Of a DNA stretch of 64,000 nucleotides, positions 9,634 through 18,128 are shown in pieces; within the stretch, counting starts at the first letter, position 1, and the number at the start of each line of letters is the position of its first letter. Below the pieces are notes generated by a model, which saw only the letters and a list, made by a program, of their open reading frames with translations, made no database searches and had not been told where the DNA came from. A program made the translations under genes and the position numbers. Origin of the DNA: Peribacillus kribbensis DSM 17871 (GTDB taxonomy: Bacteria > Bacillota > Bacilli > Bacillales > DSM-1321). The stretch is from contig NZ_AUMQ01000022.1 in assembly GCF_000430765.1 (NCBI RefSeq), positions 186,001 to 250,000 of the forward strand, given 5' to 3'.

Positions 9634-9663
9634 TAAAAAAACCTCTTCATAAGAAGAGGCTTA
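9634..9663 (-). terminator. Riboswitch expression-platform terminator upstream of mtnW
   Basis: CCTCTTC/GAAGAGG stem followed by seven T residues on the minus strand, directly 3' of the SAM-I aptamer. SAM binding is expected to favour this hairpin. Confidence 0.85.
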
Positions 9664-9672
9664 TCCCACCAT

Positions 9673-9821
9673 CTTCTTATCTCTCAGCCATTGGGCTGCC
9701 AGAATTAGCACCGTGCCTTTTGGAATCATCCAGCGAATTTTTTCGCCCCATTTCACAATGGAATTACGGTCGGTTGCCGGGCTTCATCGGGCTAGTCCCC
9801 TCCACCTGCTCTTAATAAGAA
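9673..9821 (-). ncRNA. SAM-I (S-box) riboswitch controlling mtnWXBD
   Basis: Read on the minus strand, the P1 strands TTCTTAT and ATAAGAA close the aptamer. The conserved S-box blocks are present in order: AGAGCAGGTGGAGGGGAC, GATGAAGCCCGGCAACC, a GGCGAAA-type hairpin and AAGGCACGGTGCTAATTC. A terminator follows. This is the family that turns off sulfur and methionine genes when SAM is abundant. Confidence 0.95.
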
Positions 9822-9881
9822 TCTGCATATAAAGTATATAAAAAGTTTTTTATTTTCAGTTAATCACACAAATTAATTAGG

Positions 9882-9910
9882 ATTATGACAGTAAAGCTTG
9901 TGGTTGTCAA
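9882..9910 (-). promoter_or_regulatory. Sigma-A promoter of the mtnW riboswitch transcript
   Basis: TTGACA (complement of 9905-9910), a 17-base spacer, then CATAAT (complement of 9882-9887), about 55 bases before the aptamer. Confidence 0.75.
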
Positions 9911-9949
9911 TTCAAAAATTTCGTACTATTTTTGCTGGATTATATTTTC

Positions 9950-11119
9950 TTAAAAGAGATTCAACTCTTTAATCCGTCTGACAGCTTCTTTCAATCTATC
10001 TTCGGATGTGAGCAGTCCTGTACGGACATAGCCTTCTCCATATTGACCGAAGCCAATGCCGGGAGCAACGGCTACATGGGCATGCTCCAGCAGATAATCT
10101 GCAAACTCCTGGGATGAATAGCCTTCAGGAACTTTAAGCCAGGCGAAGAAGGAACCTTTGGGAGCCGTTACTTCCCAGCCGATTTCCTTGAGTCCCTCAA
10201 TCAATACATTCCTTCTGGATTCGTAGGTCTGTACCAACTCATCCACACACGCCTGAGATTCCAGGAGGGCAGTGGCAGCAGCTTCCTGAATGGCTGGAAA
10301 TAAGCTGACATACAGATGATCCTGGATCAGCTCAATGGCTTCTATCACACTTTTATTTCCAACCGCAAAGCCCACTCTCCAGCCTGCCATATTATACGTT
10401 TTAGAGAGAGTGTAAATTTCTATGCCGACTTCCTTTGCGCCTTCTGCCTCAAGGAAGCTTACCGGTTTATTCCCATCAAAACCAATGGCGCCATATGCAA
10501 AGTCATGGACCACACAGATGGAATGTTTTTTCGCCACGGCTATGGTTTCATCGAAAAACTCCTTGGTGGCTGTTCCGCCGGTTGGGTTATTGGGATAATT
10601 CAAAAACATCAGCTTTGCCCTTTGAAGCGCTTCCTCTCCGATTGATGGATAATCTGGAAGAAACTCATTTTCTTCTGTCAGCGGCATGTATTCCATGACT
10701 GCCTGAGCCATGGCAACCCCAGACCAGTAATCCGGATAGCCAGGGTCTGGAACCAGGATCGTATCTCCTGGATTCAAAAGGCACTGAGGCAGTTCTACAA
10801 GCCCTGCTTTTCCGCCAAACAGTATGGCTACCTCCGTATTCGGGTCTATGTTGACGCCATATTCACGGCGGTAATATTCAGCAGCAGCATCCTTAAGATA
10901 TTGGTGGCCCTTGAATGGGGAATATTTATGATTAAGCGGCTTTTCGGCAGCTTCCTGAAGTCTTTTCACAATGTGTCCAGGAGTAGGCTGATCGGGATTT
11001 CCCTGGCCAAGGTTGATCACATCATGCCCCATAGCCGATATATTGCCAACCTTTTCTACAAGCGAAGCAAAAAATTGTTTAGGCAGCGTCTTTAATAGCT
11101 GGGATTTTTCAAAGTGCAT
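9950..11119 (-). CDS. mtnE: Methylthio-2-oxobutyrate aminotransferase (class I/II, PLP)
   Basis: PLP aminotransferase that regenerates methionine from 2-keto-4-methylthiobutyrate. The N-terminus FASLVEKV..GHDVINLGQGNPDQPTP resembles B. subtilis MtnE from memory. The PLP lysine is in LSKTYNMAGWRVGF near residue 235, with NYPNNPTGG near 165. I start at the ATG at 11119, preceded by GAAGGGAAATGG; the GTG at 11155 has only a weak site. The gene lies between the two S-box units but has no S-box of its own on this strand. A modest promoter-like pair is visible around 11190-11230. Confidence 0.88.
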   Translation of the reverse strand: MHFEKSQLLKTLPKQFFASLVEKVGNISAMGHDVINLGQGNPDQPTPGHIVKRLQEAAEKPLNHKYSPFKGHQYLKDAAAEYYRREYGVNIDPNTEVAILFGGKAGLVELPQCLLNPGDTILVPDPGYPDYWSGVAMAQAVMEYMPLTEENEFLPDYPSIGEEALQRAKLMFLNYPNNPTGGTATKEFFDETIAVAKKHSICVVHDFAYGAIGFDGNKPVSFLEAEGAKEVGIEIYTLSKTYNMAGWRVGFAVGNKSVIEAIELIQDHLYVSLFPAIQEAAATALLESQACVDELVQTYESRRNVLIEGLKEIGWEVTAPKGSFFAWLKVPEGYSSQEFADYLLEHAHVAVAPGIGFGQYGEGYVRTGLLTSEDRLKEAVRRIKELNLF

Positions 11120-11254
11120 TCCATTTCCCTTCTTCCCGAAGATTATTTCAGTCACAAATGATATCTCTTAACTACTTGGTTGTAAAGGTTAAAAAGCGTT
11201 TAAGACCAAAAACTTAGACTAGTCAAAATAATTTTAGATATTTTAATTTTTAGG

Positions 11255-11284
11255 TTGACAAAATATTTTTAAAATTGTTATGAT
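11255..11284 (+). promoter_or_regulatory. Sigma-A promoter of mtnKA
   Basis: TTGACA (11255-11260), an 18-base spacer, then TATGAT (11279-11284), about 35 bases before the S-box aptamer. Confidence 0.75.
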
Positions 11285-11317
11285 TCAGTACGAACTTGAA
11301 AAATTACATGAATTGTT

Positions 11318-11470
11318 CTCTTATCAAGAGCAGGCTGAGGGATATGGCCCGATGAAGCCCAGCAACCGACCGTAATACCATTGTGAAATGGGGCGAGATT
11401 CGATTCTCGCCTGATCTTCGTAAGGCACGGTGCTAATTCCTCCAGAAAGTTGTTTTCTGGCAGATAAGAG
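11318..11470 (+). ncRNA. SAM-I (S-box) riboswitch controlling mtnKA
   Basis: P1 strands CTCTTATC and GATAAGAG enclose the conserved S-box blocks: AGAGCAGGCTGAGGGAT, GATGAAGCCCAGCAACC, a GGGGCGA hairpin and AAGGCACGGTGCTAATTCC. It is a second, independent copy facing away from the mtnW one. Confidence 0.95.
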
Positions 11471-11489
11471 GTGTGAAGCTGCTGACTTC

Positions 11490-11523
11490 AGGCCTCTTTC
11501 TCTGTGAGAAAGAGGCCTTTTTA
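11490..11523 (+). terminator. S-box terminator upstream of mtnK
   Basis: GGCCTCTTTCTC/GAGAAAGAGGCC stem followed by TTTTT, just past the aptamer and about 60 bases before the mtnK start. Confidence 0.88.
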
Positions 11524-11581
11524 CTTTCCAGGCTATTGGACTATAAAAATACGACTACTTTTTTATCGGGAGGCATTTCTA

Positions 11582-12784
11582 ATGAGTGAAACGATACAGC
11601 AAACATATCAGCCATTAACAGAAGGCTCAGCGATAGCTTTGGCAAACCGGCTCGGATTATTTGAAGAAGGCAGTGCTCTCACATGCAATGAAATCGGGGA
11701 TGGAAATTTAAATTATGTGTTTCATATCAAAGACCACAAAACCAATAAAGGGATCATTATCAAGCAGGCCCTGCCCTATGCCAAGGTGGTTGGGGAAAGC
11801 TGGCCGCTTACCTTGAAACGTGCGGTAATTGAAGCAAATGCTTTAAAAATCTTTGCAAGCTTCTGTCCTGAGCTTGTCCCTGAGGTGTATTACTCGGATG
11901 AACAGCTTGCCGTTACAGTCATGGAGGACTTATCCCATTTGGACATTGCAAGGAGCGGATTGATCGAGGGCAAGAAATTCCCGCAGCTTTCTAAGCACAT
12001 AGGAGAATACCTGGCAAAAACCTTTTTTTATACGTCCGATTACTACCTGGATCCAGGCAAGAAAAAAGAATTTGCAAAGCAGTTCACCAATCCTGAACTA
12101 TGCAAAATCACGGAAGATCTTGTTTTTACCGATCCTTTCTTTGATGCAGATACCAACGATTTTGAGAACTTCCTGACAGAGGAAGTTGAACGCTTATGGA
12201 AGGACGAGGAGCTTAAACTGGAAGCTGCAAAGCTGAAGAAAAGCTTCATGACCGAACAAGAAGTGCTTCTTCATGGCGATCTGCATACAGGAAGCATTTT
12301 TGCTGGCAGTACTGAGACAAAGGTCATTGATCCTGAATTTGCTTTTTATGGTCCGGCAGGCTTTGACCTAGGTCAATATCTGGCCAATCTTTTATTTCAG
12401 ATTGTCTCAAGAGATGAAGAATCAAGGGAGGAAATATATTCTCATTTGGAAGAAGTCTGGACGGTTTTTAACAGAGAATTTTCAAGACTTTGGGAAGAAG
12501 GAAATGAGGCCTACTGTAAAACAACCGGCTATCTTCAATACGTGCTGGATAAAACTTACTCAGACTCCCTTGGATTTGCAGGCTGTGAACTGATTAGAAG
12601 AACGATCGGTCTTTCCCATGTTAAGGATCTCGATGGGATTCCTTCAGAAAATGATCGTTTCGCCGCAAAGAAAACAGCCATTCAACTAGGAAGGGCATTG
12701 ATCCTCGAACGTAAATCCGGAACTCAATTTGACCGATTCATCCAGATAGTAAAAAGCAGGCTCCAGGCAGCAAGCTTATCGTAA
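11582..12784 (+). CDS. mtnK: 5-methylthioribose kinase
   Basis: Phosphorylates 5-methylthioribose on the 1-hydroxyl with ATP, entering the salvage pathway. It has an aminoglycoside phosphotransferase-like fold with the catalytic loop [10 protein letters not shown] near residue 232 and the metal site [15 protein letters not shown] near 250. The start at 11582 has a GGGAGG ribosome site; the frame extends upstream to 11504 but overlaps the S-box terminator. Length 400 is typical. It is followed by mtnA after 18 bases. Confidence 0.95.
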   Translation: MSETIQQTYQPLTEGSAIALANRLGLFEEGSALTCNEIGDGNLNYVFHIKDHKTNKGIIIKQALPYAKVVGESWPLTLKRAVIEANALKIFASFCPELVPEVYYSDEQLAVTVMEDLSHLDIARSGLIEGKKFPQLSKHIGEYLAKTFFYTSDYYLDPGKKKEFAKQFTNPELCKITEDLVFTDPFFDADTNDFENFLTEEVERLWKDEELKLEAAKLKKSFMTEQEVLLHGDLHTGSIFAGSTETKVIDPEFAFYGPAGFDLGQYLANLLFQIVSRDEESREEIYSHLEEVWTVFNREFSRLWEEGNEAYCKTTGYLQYVLDKTYSDSLGFAGCELIRRTIGLSHVKDLDGIPSENDRFAAKKTAIQLGRALILERKSGTQFDRFIQIVKSRLQAASLS

Positions 12785-12802
12785 GACGAGAGGAGATTAT
12801 AC

Positions 12803-13855
12803 ATGCAGTACCATTCACAAGCACTTCCCTGTTCCATCCAGTGGAATGATACACATATCACCATATTGAATCAGCAGGAGCTTCCATTAAAAACAGAATT
12901 TTTAGAGCTTTATACATTAGAAGACGTTTATGACAGCATTGTCACATTGAAAGTCCGCGGGGCTCCCGCCATTGGAATTACCGCCGCCTTTGGCACCGCA
13001 CTTGCCGCCGTCAACAGTACAACGGAAGATGCCGAAAGCTTTAAATCAGAAATCAAAGAAGCGATCACATATCTGGCAGGATCCCGGCCCACTGCAGTCA
13101 ATCTCTTTTGGGCTTTAAACCGGATGGAGGCTGAATTAACTGCCTCGGTAAGTGTAAATGAAGCAAAAACCAATCTCGTCCATGAAGCATTGAAAATCTA
13201 TTCCGAGGACGAAGCAACCTGCCGGCAGATCGGGGAATACGGGCTATCCCTGTTTAAAACGGGCGACACCATCATGACCATCTGCAATGCCGGGGGCATT
13301 GCAACGGCTAGATACGGAACAGCTCTTGCCCCCTTTCATCTTGCAGGAGAGAAAGATATATCTCTAAAAGTATTTGCCTGTGAAACAAGGCCGGTCCTCC
13401 AGGGATCAAGGCTGACCGCGTGGGAGCTGATGCAGGCTGGTGTAGACGTTACTCTTATCACAGATAATATGGCCGCCCATACGATAAAGACAAAAGGCGT
13501 CAATGCCATCATCGTCGGAGCGGACAGGATTGCGGCAAACGGAGATACAGCAAATAAGATTGGCACCTTTGGGCTTGCCGTACTTGCTAGACATTTTAAT
13601 ATCCCGTTTTATGTTGCCGCTCCTTCAAGCACCTTTGATCTGACCTTAGATTCCGGCCTCGAGATACCAATCGAGGAACGGAAAGAGGAAGAAATCACCC
13701 ATATCGGCGGAACGAGGATAGCACCAGAACATGTAGGTGTGTTCAATCCAGCGTTCGATATAACACCGGGAGAGCTGATTACAGGCATCATCACAGAAAA
13801 AGGCATCATTTATAAGGATTTTACAGAGAACATCCAGAAGGTTCTGTTTTCCTAA
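12803..13855 (+). CDS. mtnA: Methylthioribose-1-phosphate isomerase
   Basis: Converts 5-methylthioribose-1-phosphate to the ribulose form. The protein belongs to the eIF2B-related family. Visible hallmarks are the N-terminal [14 protein letters not shown] block, the catalytic-cysteine region [17 protein letters not shown] near residue 160 and the catalytic aspartate in [17 protein letters not shown] near 240. Length 350. An AGAGGAG ribosome site lies 8 bases before the ATG. It completes the mtnKA operon. Confidence 0.95.
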   Translation: MQYHSQALPCSIQWNDTHITILNQQELPLKTEFLELYTLEDVYDSIVTLKVRGAPAIGITAAFGTALAAVNSTTEDAESFKSEIKEAITYLAGSRPTAVNLFWALNRMEAELTASVSVNEAKTNLVHEALKIYSEDEATCRQIGEYGLSLFKTGDTIMTICNAGGIATARYGTALAPFHLAGEKDISLKVFACETRPVLQGSRLTAWELMQAGVDVTLITDNMAAHTIKTKGVNAIIVGADRIAANGDTANKIGTFGLAVLARHFNIPFYVAAPSSTFDLTLDSGLEIPIEERKEEEITHIGGTRIAPEHVGVFNPAFDITPGELITGIITEKGIIYKDFTENIQKVLFS

Positions 13856-13860
13856 AAACT

Positions 13861-13920
13861 CACTTCAGGCTGCAGACGAGCCCTCGTAATGACAGGCTTA
13901 TCTGAAGTCTTTTCTTTTTT
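13861..13920 (+). terminator. Probable terminator of mtnKA
   Basis: ACTTCAG and CTGAAGT enclose a large imperfect stem, followed by TCTTTTCTTTTTT. Confidence 0.6.
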
Positions 13921-13968
13921 ATTATTTGATCCAAATTACATCTGTGATCCTGACCGTCATCCCAAAAC

Positions 13969-14000
13969 AGAAAAGAGGCTGGCCCTCTGGCCAGCCTCCC
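13969..14000 (-). terminator. Terminator of ogt
   Basis: AGGCTGGCC/GGCCAGCCT stem followed on the minus strand by TCTTTTCTGTTTT, overlapping the start of the 3' region of ogt. Confidence 0.8.
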
Positions 14001-14002
14001 TC

Positions 14003-14485
14003 TTATTGCCTCGACTCAAGTCCGAGCAGGATTTCCTTTAGATTGGTCTTGCTGCCTGAGTATCCGGTCAGTGCCCCGTTTTTCCCAATTATTCTATGGC
14101 AGGGCACAACGATCGGAAAAGGATTTCTTCTGCTGGCCTGCCCTACAGCCCTGACTGCTTTCGGACTGCCTACTGCCGCTGCGGTGTCACTGTAAGATCT
14201 GGTTTCACCATAAGGAATGGTTTTCATATACTCCCATACCTGTTTCTGAAAAGGAGTCCCTGTTATTTTCAGCGGGAGTTCAAACGAAATGTCTTCACCC
14301 GAGAAATAGGAATCCAGCATCCTGGACAGCTCCATCAATATAGGATGGGGTTCCCATACAGCTTCCTGATTTTGTAAAGCCTGAAGCATTTCTTCCTCAT
14401 CAAGGTAAATGCCAGTCAGGGCCTCCTCATCTGCTGTGATATAGAGGCTGCCGAAATCGCGTGCGTTATATTTGTGTAAAAACAT
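14003..14485 (-). CDS. ogt: Methylated-DNA-protein-cysteine methyltransferase
   Basis: Suicide DNA repair protein that takes the alkyl group from O6-methylguanine onto its own cysteine. The active site is the VVPCHRIIG motif near residue 128. The helix-turn-helix region preceding it (YGETRSYSDTAAAVGSPKAVRAVGQASRRNP) is standard. I start at the ATG at 14485, just after the kinE stop, because AGGAGG lies 15 bases upstream; a start at 14515 would overlap kinE and has no site. The kinE-ogt-mtnA order matches B. subtilis. Confidence 0.9.
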   Translation of the reverse strand: MFLHKYNARDFGSLYITADEEALTGIYLDEEEMLQALQNQEAVWEPHPILMELSRMLDSYFSGEDISFELPLKITGTPFQKQVWEYMKTIPYGETRSYSDTAAAVGSPKAVRAVGQASRRNPFPIVVPCHRIIGKNGALTGYSGSKTNLKEILLGLESRQ

Positions 14486-14489
14486 GTTT

Positions 14490-16661
14490 TTAATGTCTAT
14501 CCTCCTGCCGCCCATCTATGGGCAGATAGATATGGAAGGTCGTGCCCTTCCCTACTGTGCTTTCGACTTCGATCCAGCCTTTGTGTTCTTCTATGATTTT
14601 ATAGCTGACCATGAGTCCCAGGCCTGTCCCCCGCTCCTTTGTCGTATAAAAAGGTTCTCCCAATTTTTTAATTTTTTCTTCCGGGATCCCCTGGCCCTGA
14701 TCGCTGATGGAGATTCGGACATATTTGTTTTTATAGCGTGCAGTTTCAACAAAAATGATTCCGCCTTTAGGCATGACTTCTATAGCATTTTTTATGATAT
14801 TAATGAAAACCTGTTTTAGCTGATTTCCTTCACAATAGATGTTTTGCAGATTTTCTTGATAATTGGTTTCGAATTGAATATTCTGCATTAATGACTGGGC
14901 TGTCAATAACTCAATGGTTTCTTTAAGAATGGCATTTATATCCTTTTGCAAAAATTTGACCGCCTGAGGTTTGGCAAGCACCAAAAATTCTGTGATGATG
15001 GTCTCGATCCTCTGCAGCTCGGAGGTAATCACTCTGAAATAAGTGGTAAAGTCCTCCTTAATACTTCCCTGCAAAAGCTGGATGAAGCCCTTCAATGCTG
15101 TCATGGGATTCCTGATTTCATGGGCAATCCCCGCTGCCAGCTCCCCGACAACATGCAGCGTATCCGACTTCCTTAGCTGCTCCTGCATTTCGAGCCTTTC
15201 GGTAACATCCCTCATAATAGTCAAATTCAGGCTTGTGTTAATCCTGGTAGAAAATTCAATATGTTTAATCACGCCATTTTTAAATTGAATCGGAATAATC
15301 GAGCTGCTGTATTCATTCTGCTTTAGATCCTGCAAATATGCCTCCAGATTCCTGGCATTCTCAGGAATATAATTGATCAGTTCATAAAGGGAAGTGGCAG
15401 GGAATCCAGGAATATAAAGTATTCTCCTCCCTGCTTCATTAATGTCCGCAATCTTTCCAGAGTTGTCCCAGAGAATCAGCCCGTCCAGGGAATCCTCAAA
15501 GACCTTTCGGAACTTTTGCTCGCTTTTCCGCAGCTGAAGCTCCATCTGGTATTTTTCGCTGACATTGCGGAAGATCGTAATAATCTTATCATCATCTTCA
15601 TGAATCCGTGAAGTAAATTCCAGCAGCTTTCTCTGCCCGTTCGGCATTAAATAGAACATTTCCGCACGAATCGCCTTCTTCTCCGATAACTCATTCATTA
15701 AATAGTAATAACGGGCATCCTTGTTCAGGACAAAATCGGATTGATTCATCCCTATTAAATCTTCTCGATTGGTCTCGAAGATCTTTGCTGCGGCCTGGTT
15801 CACATGCAGGATTTTTCCATCTCTTCCCCAGAACATAATCGCATCCAGGACCTGGTCGAAAAGGTCCGTGAAATTCTTTTCACTCTTCTTTAACTGCCTC
15901 TCTATGATCAGCTTTTCCGTGATATCCCTCATGATGCTCATGCAAAGCCCGTTCAGGCGGTTGGTGCTCGTAGAATACTCATAGTGGGTCAGACCCTTTG
16001 GATGCTTGAATATGACCTGTCCTTTGACCGATCCCTGCTGTTCGACTTCCAGCCTGCCCCTGTCCCAGGCTTCTCGGCTGTCTTCCTCGACAAATGAGTC
16101 AATGGAGCGTCCCACAAGGTTTACCTTTGTCTCCCCGATCGTCTGGCAGAAAGAAGGGTTCACATCCATAATGACCCCATCTTTATTATAAATCACGATA
16201 TTATCAACGGCATGATGAAGGAGATCCGCAAACATCTGAACGGAAATATTCCTCTCCTTCTCTTTTTGCTTCTCTGAGGTAATATCCTTCATACGGTAAA
16301 TCCTTTTTCCCTCAAGATGATCGATTGTAGCCACATAATTCACATATCTAATCGTGCCGTCCGGCAGCATAATGGTCCATTCATCGGAGTATACCCCCTC
16401 AGCTGAGAGCCTGCGGTTCTGATTTTCGAGGGCTTCCCTTGGCATGGGCTTTAAGAACTTGTCCAGCGACAAATCGTACAGCTCACGTTCCCTCAGATTG
16501 AATAAATTGCATGCAAGCCCATTCACATACACAATCTTATTATCTTTATTAACAATCAGGAGGGCCTCGGAAATCACGCCAAAGAAGTCATAATACATTT
16601 TCACCTGTCTTCTTAGCGATTTCAGCTCCTCCTGGCATTCATCCTGAAAAGTTTTTGACAT
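14490..16661 (-). CDS. kinE: Multi-PAS sporulation-type sensor histidine kinase
   Basis: Cytoplasmic histidine kinase of about 723 residues without obvious membrane segments. Four PAS domains are visible (around 15-115, 140-245, 265-365 and 385-490). The dimerisation/H-box GIAHEIRNPMTALKGF follows near 520. The ATPase part has the N box NIIKNAIEVM, G1 DQGQGIPEE and G2 GTGLGLMVSYKI. The start at 16661 has a GGGGGA site 6 bases upstream. No response regulator is adjacent, as with the orphan kinases that feed the Spo0F phosphorelay. Size and position next to ogt match KinE; that its phosphate goes to Spo0F is inference. Confidence 0.85.
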   Translation of the reverse strand: MSKTFQDECQEELKSLRRQVKMYYDFFGVISEALLIVNKDNKIVYVNGLACNLFNLRERELYDLSLDKFLKPMPREALENQNRRLSAEGVYSDEWTIMLPDGTIRYVNYVATIDHLEGKRIYRMKDITSEKQKEKERNISVQMFADLLHHAVDNIVIYNKDGVIMDVNPSFCQTIGETKVNLVGRSIDSFVEEDSREAWDRGRLEVEQQGSVKGQVIFKHPKGLTHYEYSTSTNRLNGLCMSIMRDITEKLIIERQLKKSEKNFTDLFDQVLDAIMFWGRDGKILHVNQAAAKIFETNREDLIGMNQSDFVLNKDARYYYLMNELSEKKAIRAEMFYLMPNGQRKLLEFTSRIHEDDDKIITIFRNVSEKYQMELQLRKSEQKFRKVFEDSLDGLILWDNSGKIADINEAGRRILYIPGFPATSLYELINYIPENARNLEAYLQDLKQNEYSSSIIPIQFKNGVIKHIEFSTRINTSLNLTIMRDVTERLEMQEQLRKSDTLHVVGELAAGIAHEIRNPMTALKGFIQLLQGSIKEDFTTYFRVITSELQRIETIITEFLVLAKPQAVKFLQKDINAILKETIELLTAQSLMQNIQFETNYQENLQNIYCEGNQLKQVFINIIKNAIEVMPKGGIIFVETARYKNKYVRISISDQGQGIPEEKIKKLGEPFYTTKERGTGLGLMVSYKIIEEHKGWIEVESTVGKGTTFHIYLPIDGRQEDRH

Positions 16662-16900
16662 ACGTATCCCCCGCTCATGCATAGTCCTCCAAATAGTTCT
16701 ACATTCTTTTACAAAAATCCTATTAAATTTGCTAAAAACAGTAGAAATTAACCAGGATTTTTCTTTAAATCACCATTTAGGAATATGAAAAACTTACCAA
16801 TCTGCTCTTCTCCGTTAATCGCTGTCCTATTTAGGGTATAAAACAAAAAAAGGCTGTTGCCAGCCAGACGGCACTGCAGCCACATTTCACGGAGGGTGCT

Positions 16901-17953
16901 ATGAAACAGCGCGACTACTTCTTTGACAACGCAAAATTCATTTTAATGGTACTGGTTGTGTTCGGTCATCTTTTAAGGACTTATATAGAAAACAACGAGA
17001 TTGTTTATACCCTTTACAAGGTGATCTATACCTTCCATATGCCGGGCTTCATCCTGGTATCAGGTTTCTTTGCCAAAGGGATTTACGAGAAAGGCTATGC
17101 AGGCAAGCTGACAAAAAAGCTTATCCTGCCCTATGTCATCTTTCAAATCATCTACACCATTTATTATTACTATCTTTATAATAAAAATGAAATTACCTTT
17201 AATCTCTTTAATCCGCAATGGGCCCTATGGTTTTTATTAAGCTTATTCTGCTGGAACCTGGCTCTTCCGCTCTTTGCACGGATTACTCCATGGAAAGGGC
17301 TCGGCCTGTCGCTTGCACTTGCACTGGGCGTTGGATATTTTGATGGCATCTCTAATTATCTAAGTCTGTCAAGGACCTTCGTGTTCTTCCCGATCTTCCT
17401 GCTCGGTTACCACTTAGGCAGGGAAGACATTAAAAAGCTGATGAACAATAAGGCCCGTCTCTTTTCCTTCTTAGCCTTTGCTGTCGTATTCACCTGGTTT
17501 TATCTGGATAAGAACGTGGACTATAAATGGCTTCTTGGATCAAAGCCGTATTCCGAGCTTGAACAAATCAGCATCTTTTCAATGTTTAAGAGACTCGGAC
17601 TCTACGGTTTGAGCATGATGATGGTCCTTAGTTTCTTTTCATTTGTTCCTAATAAAAAGCACTTCTTTACAAATTTCGGAAAACAGACTCTTTATGTATA
17701 TCTGCTTCATGGCTTCTTTGTCAAATACTTCAAGGCAAGCTCTGTCCACAGTTTCTTTACGAACACTGAGAACTTCATCATGCTGGCAGGTATGGCCCTG
17801 ATTTTAACGATCCTGCTCTCAAGCGATTTTATCGCTTCCCTTGCACAGCCAATTGTGGAGCTAAGGACATCACGATTCAAAAACCTGGTCCTAAAGCTGA
17901 AAATCCATGCCCAATATTATAAACGCCAGCTGGGCAGGCCGTTTCAAAACTAA
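16901..17953 (+). CDS. Acyltransferase family 3 membrane protein (YkrP-like)
   Basis: Integral membrane acyltransferase of the OafA/acyltransferase-3 family, 350 residues with about ten hydrophobic segments. The family pattern begins at the N-terminus (RDYFFDNAKFILMVLVVFGHLLR, with conserved His 23) and includes FHMPGFILVSGFF. Members O-acylate cell-surface polysaccharides or lipids; the substrate here is unknown. A CGGAGGG ribosome site precedes the ATG. The gene is divergent from kinE, the place where B. subtilis has ykrP, so it may be the same gene. Confidence 0.85.
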   Translation: MKQRDYFFDNAKFILMVLVVFGHLLRTYIENNEIVYTLYKVIYTFHMPGFILVSGFFAKGIYEKGYAGKLTKKLILPYVIFQIIYTIYYYYLYNKNEITFNLFNPQWALWFLLSLFCWNLALPLFARITPWKGLGLSLALALGVGYFDGISNYLSLSRTFVFFPIFLLGYHLGREDIKKLMNNKARLFSFLAFAVVFTWFYLDKNVDYKWLLGSKPYSELEQISIFSMFKRLGLYGLSMMMVLSFFSFVPNKKHFFTNFGKQTLYVYLLHGFFVKYFKASSVHSFFTNTENFIMLAGMALILTILLSSDFIASLAQPIVELRTSRFKNLVLKLKIHAQYYKRQLGRPFQN

Positions 17954-17965
17954 TCAAATCCTTTT

Positions 17966-18018
17966 GTAAGACTGCAGACAAGCCCAGATGAACGATCAGG
18001 GCTGCCTGCAGTCTTATT
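17966..18018 (+). terminator. Terminator of the acyltransferase gene
   Basis: AAGACTGCAG and CTGCAGTCTT pair across a loop that itself contains GCCC/GGGC. The stem is followed by ATTAAT, so the U-run is weak. Confidence 0.65.
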
Positions 18019-18048
18019 AATGTATCACGAATTTCTCGGCATCTAATC

Positions 18049-18078
18049 TGGCAATAGCACTGAAAAAAATGATATAAT
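18049..18078 (+). promoter_or_regulatory. Probable promoter of the radical SAM gene
   Basis: Perfect TATAAT at 18073-18078, with a weak TGGCAA 18 bases upstream. Confidence 0.5.
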
Positions 18079-18128
18079 GAATAGTTAGTTTATCCATCAT
18101 TCGAGAGGAGTGCTCTCCCAGTTACGTT

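Noticed and set aside
13973-13997. Possible repeat element shared with the hairpin at 6424-6477 (both contain GGCTGGCC)
   Set aside because: Both are terminator stems with unrelated flanks; the shared octamer is explained by GC-rich stems.
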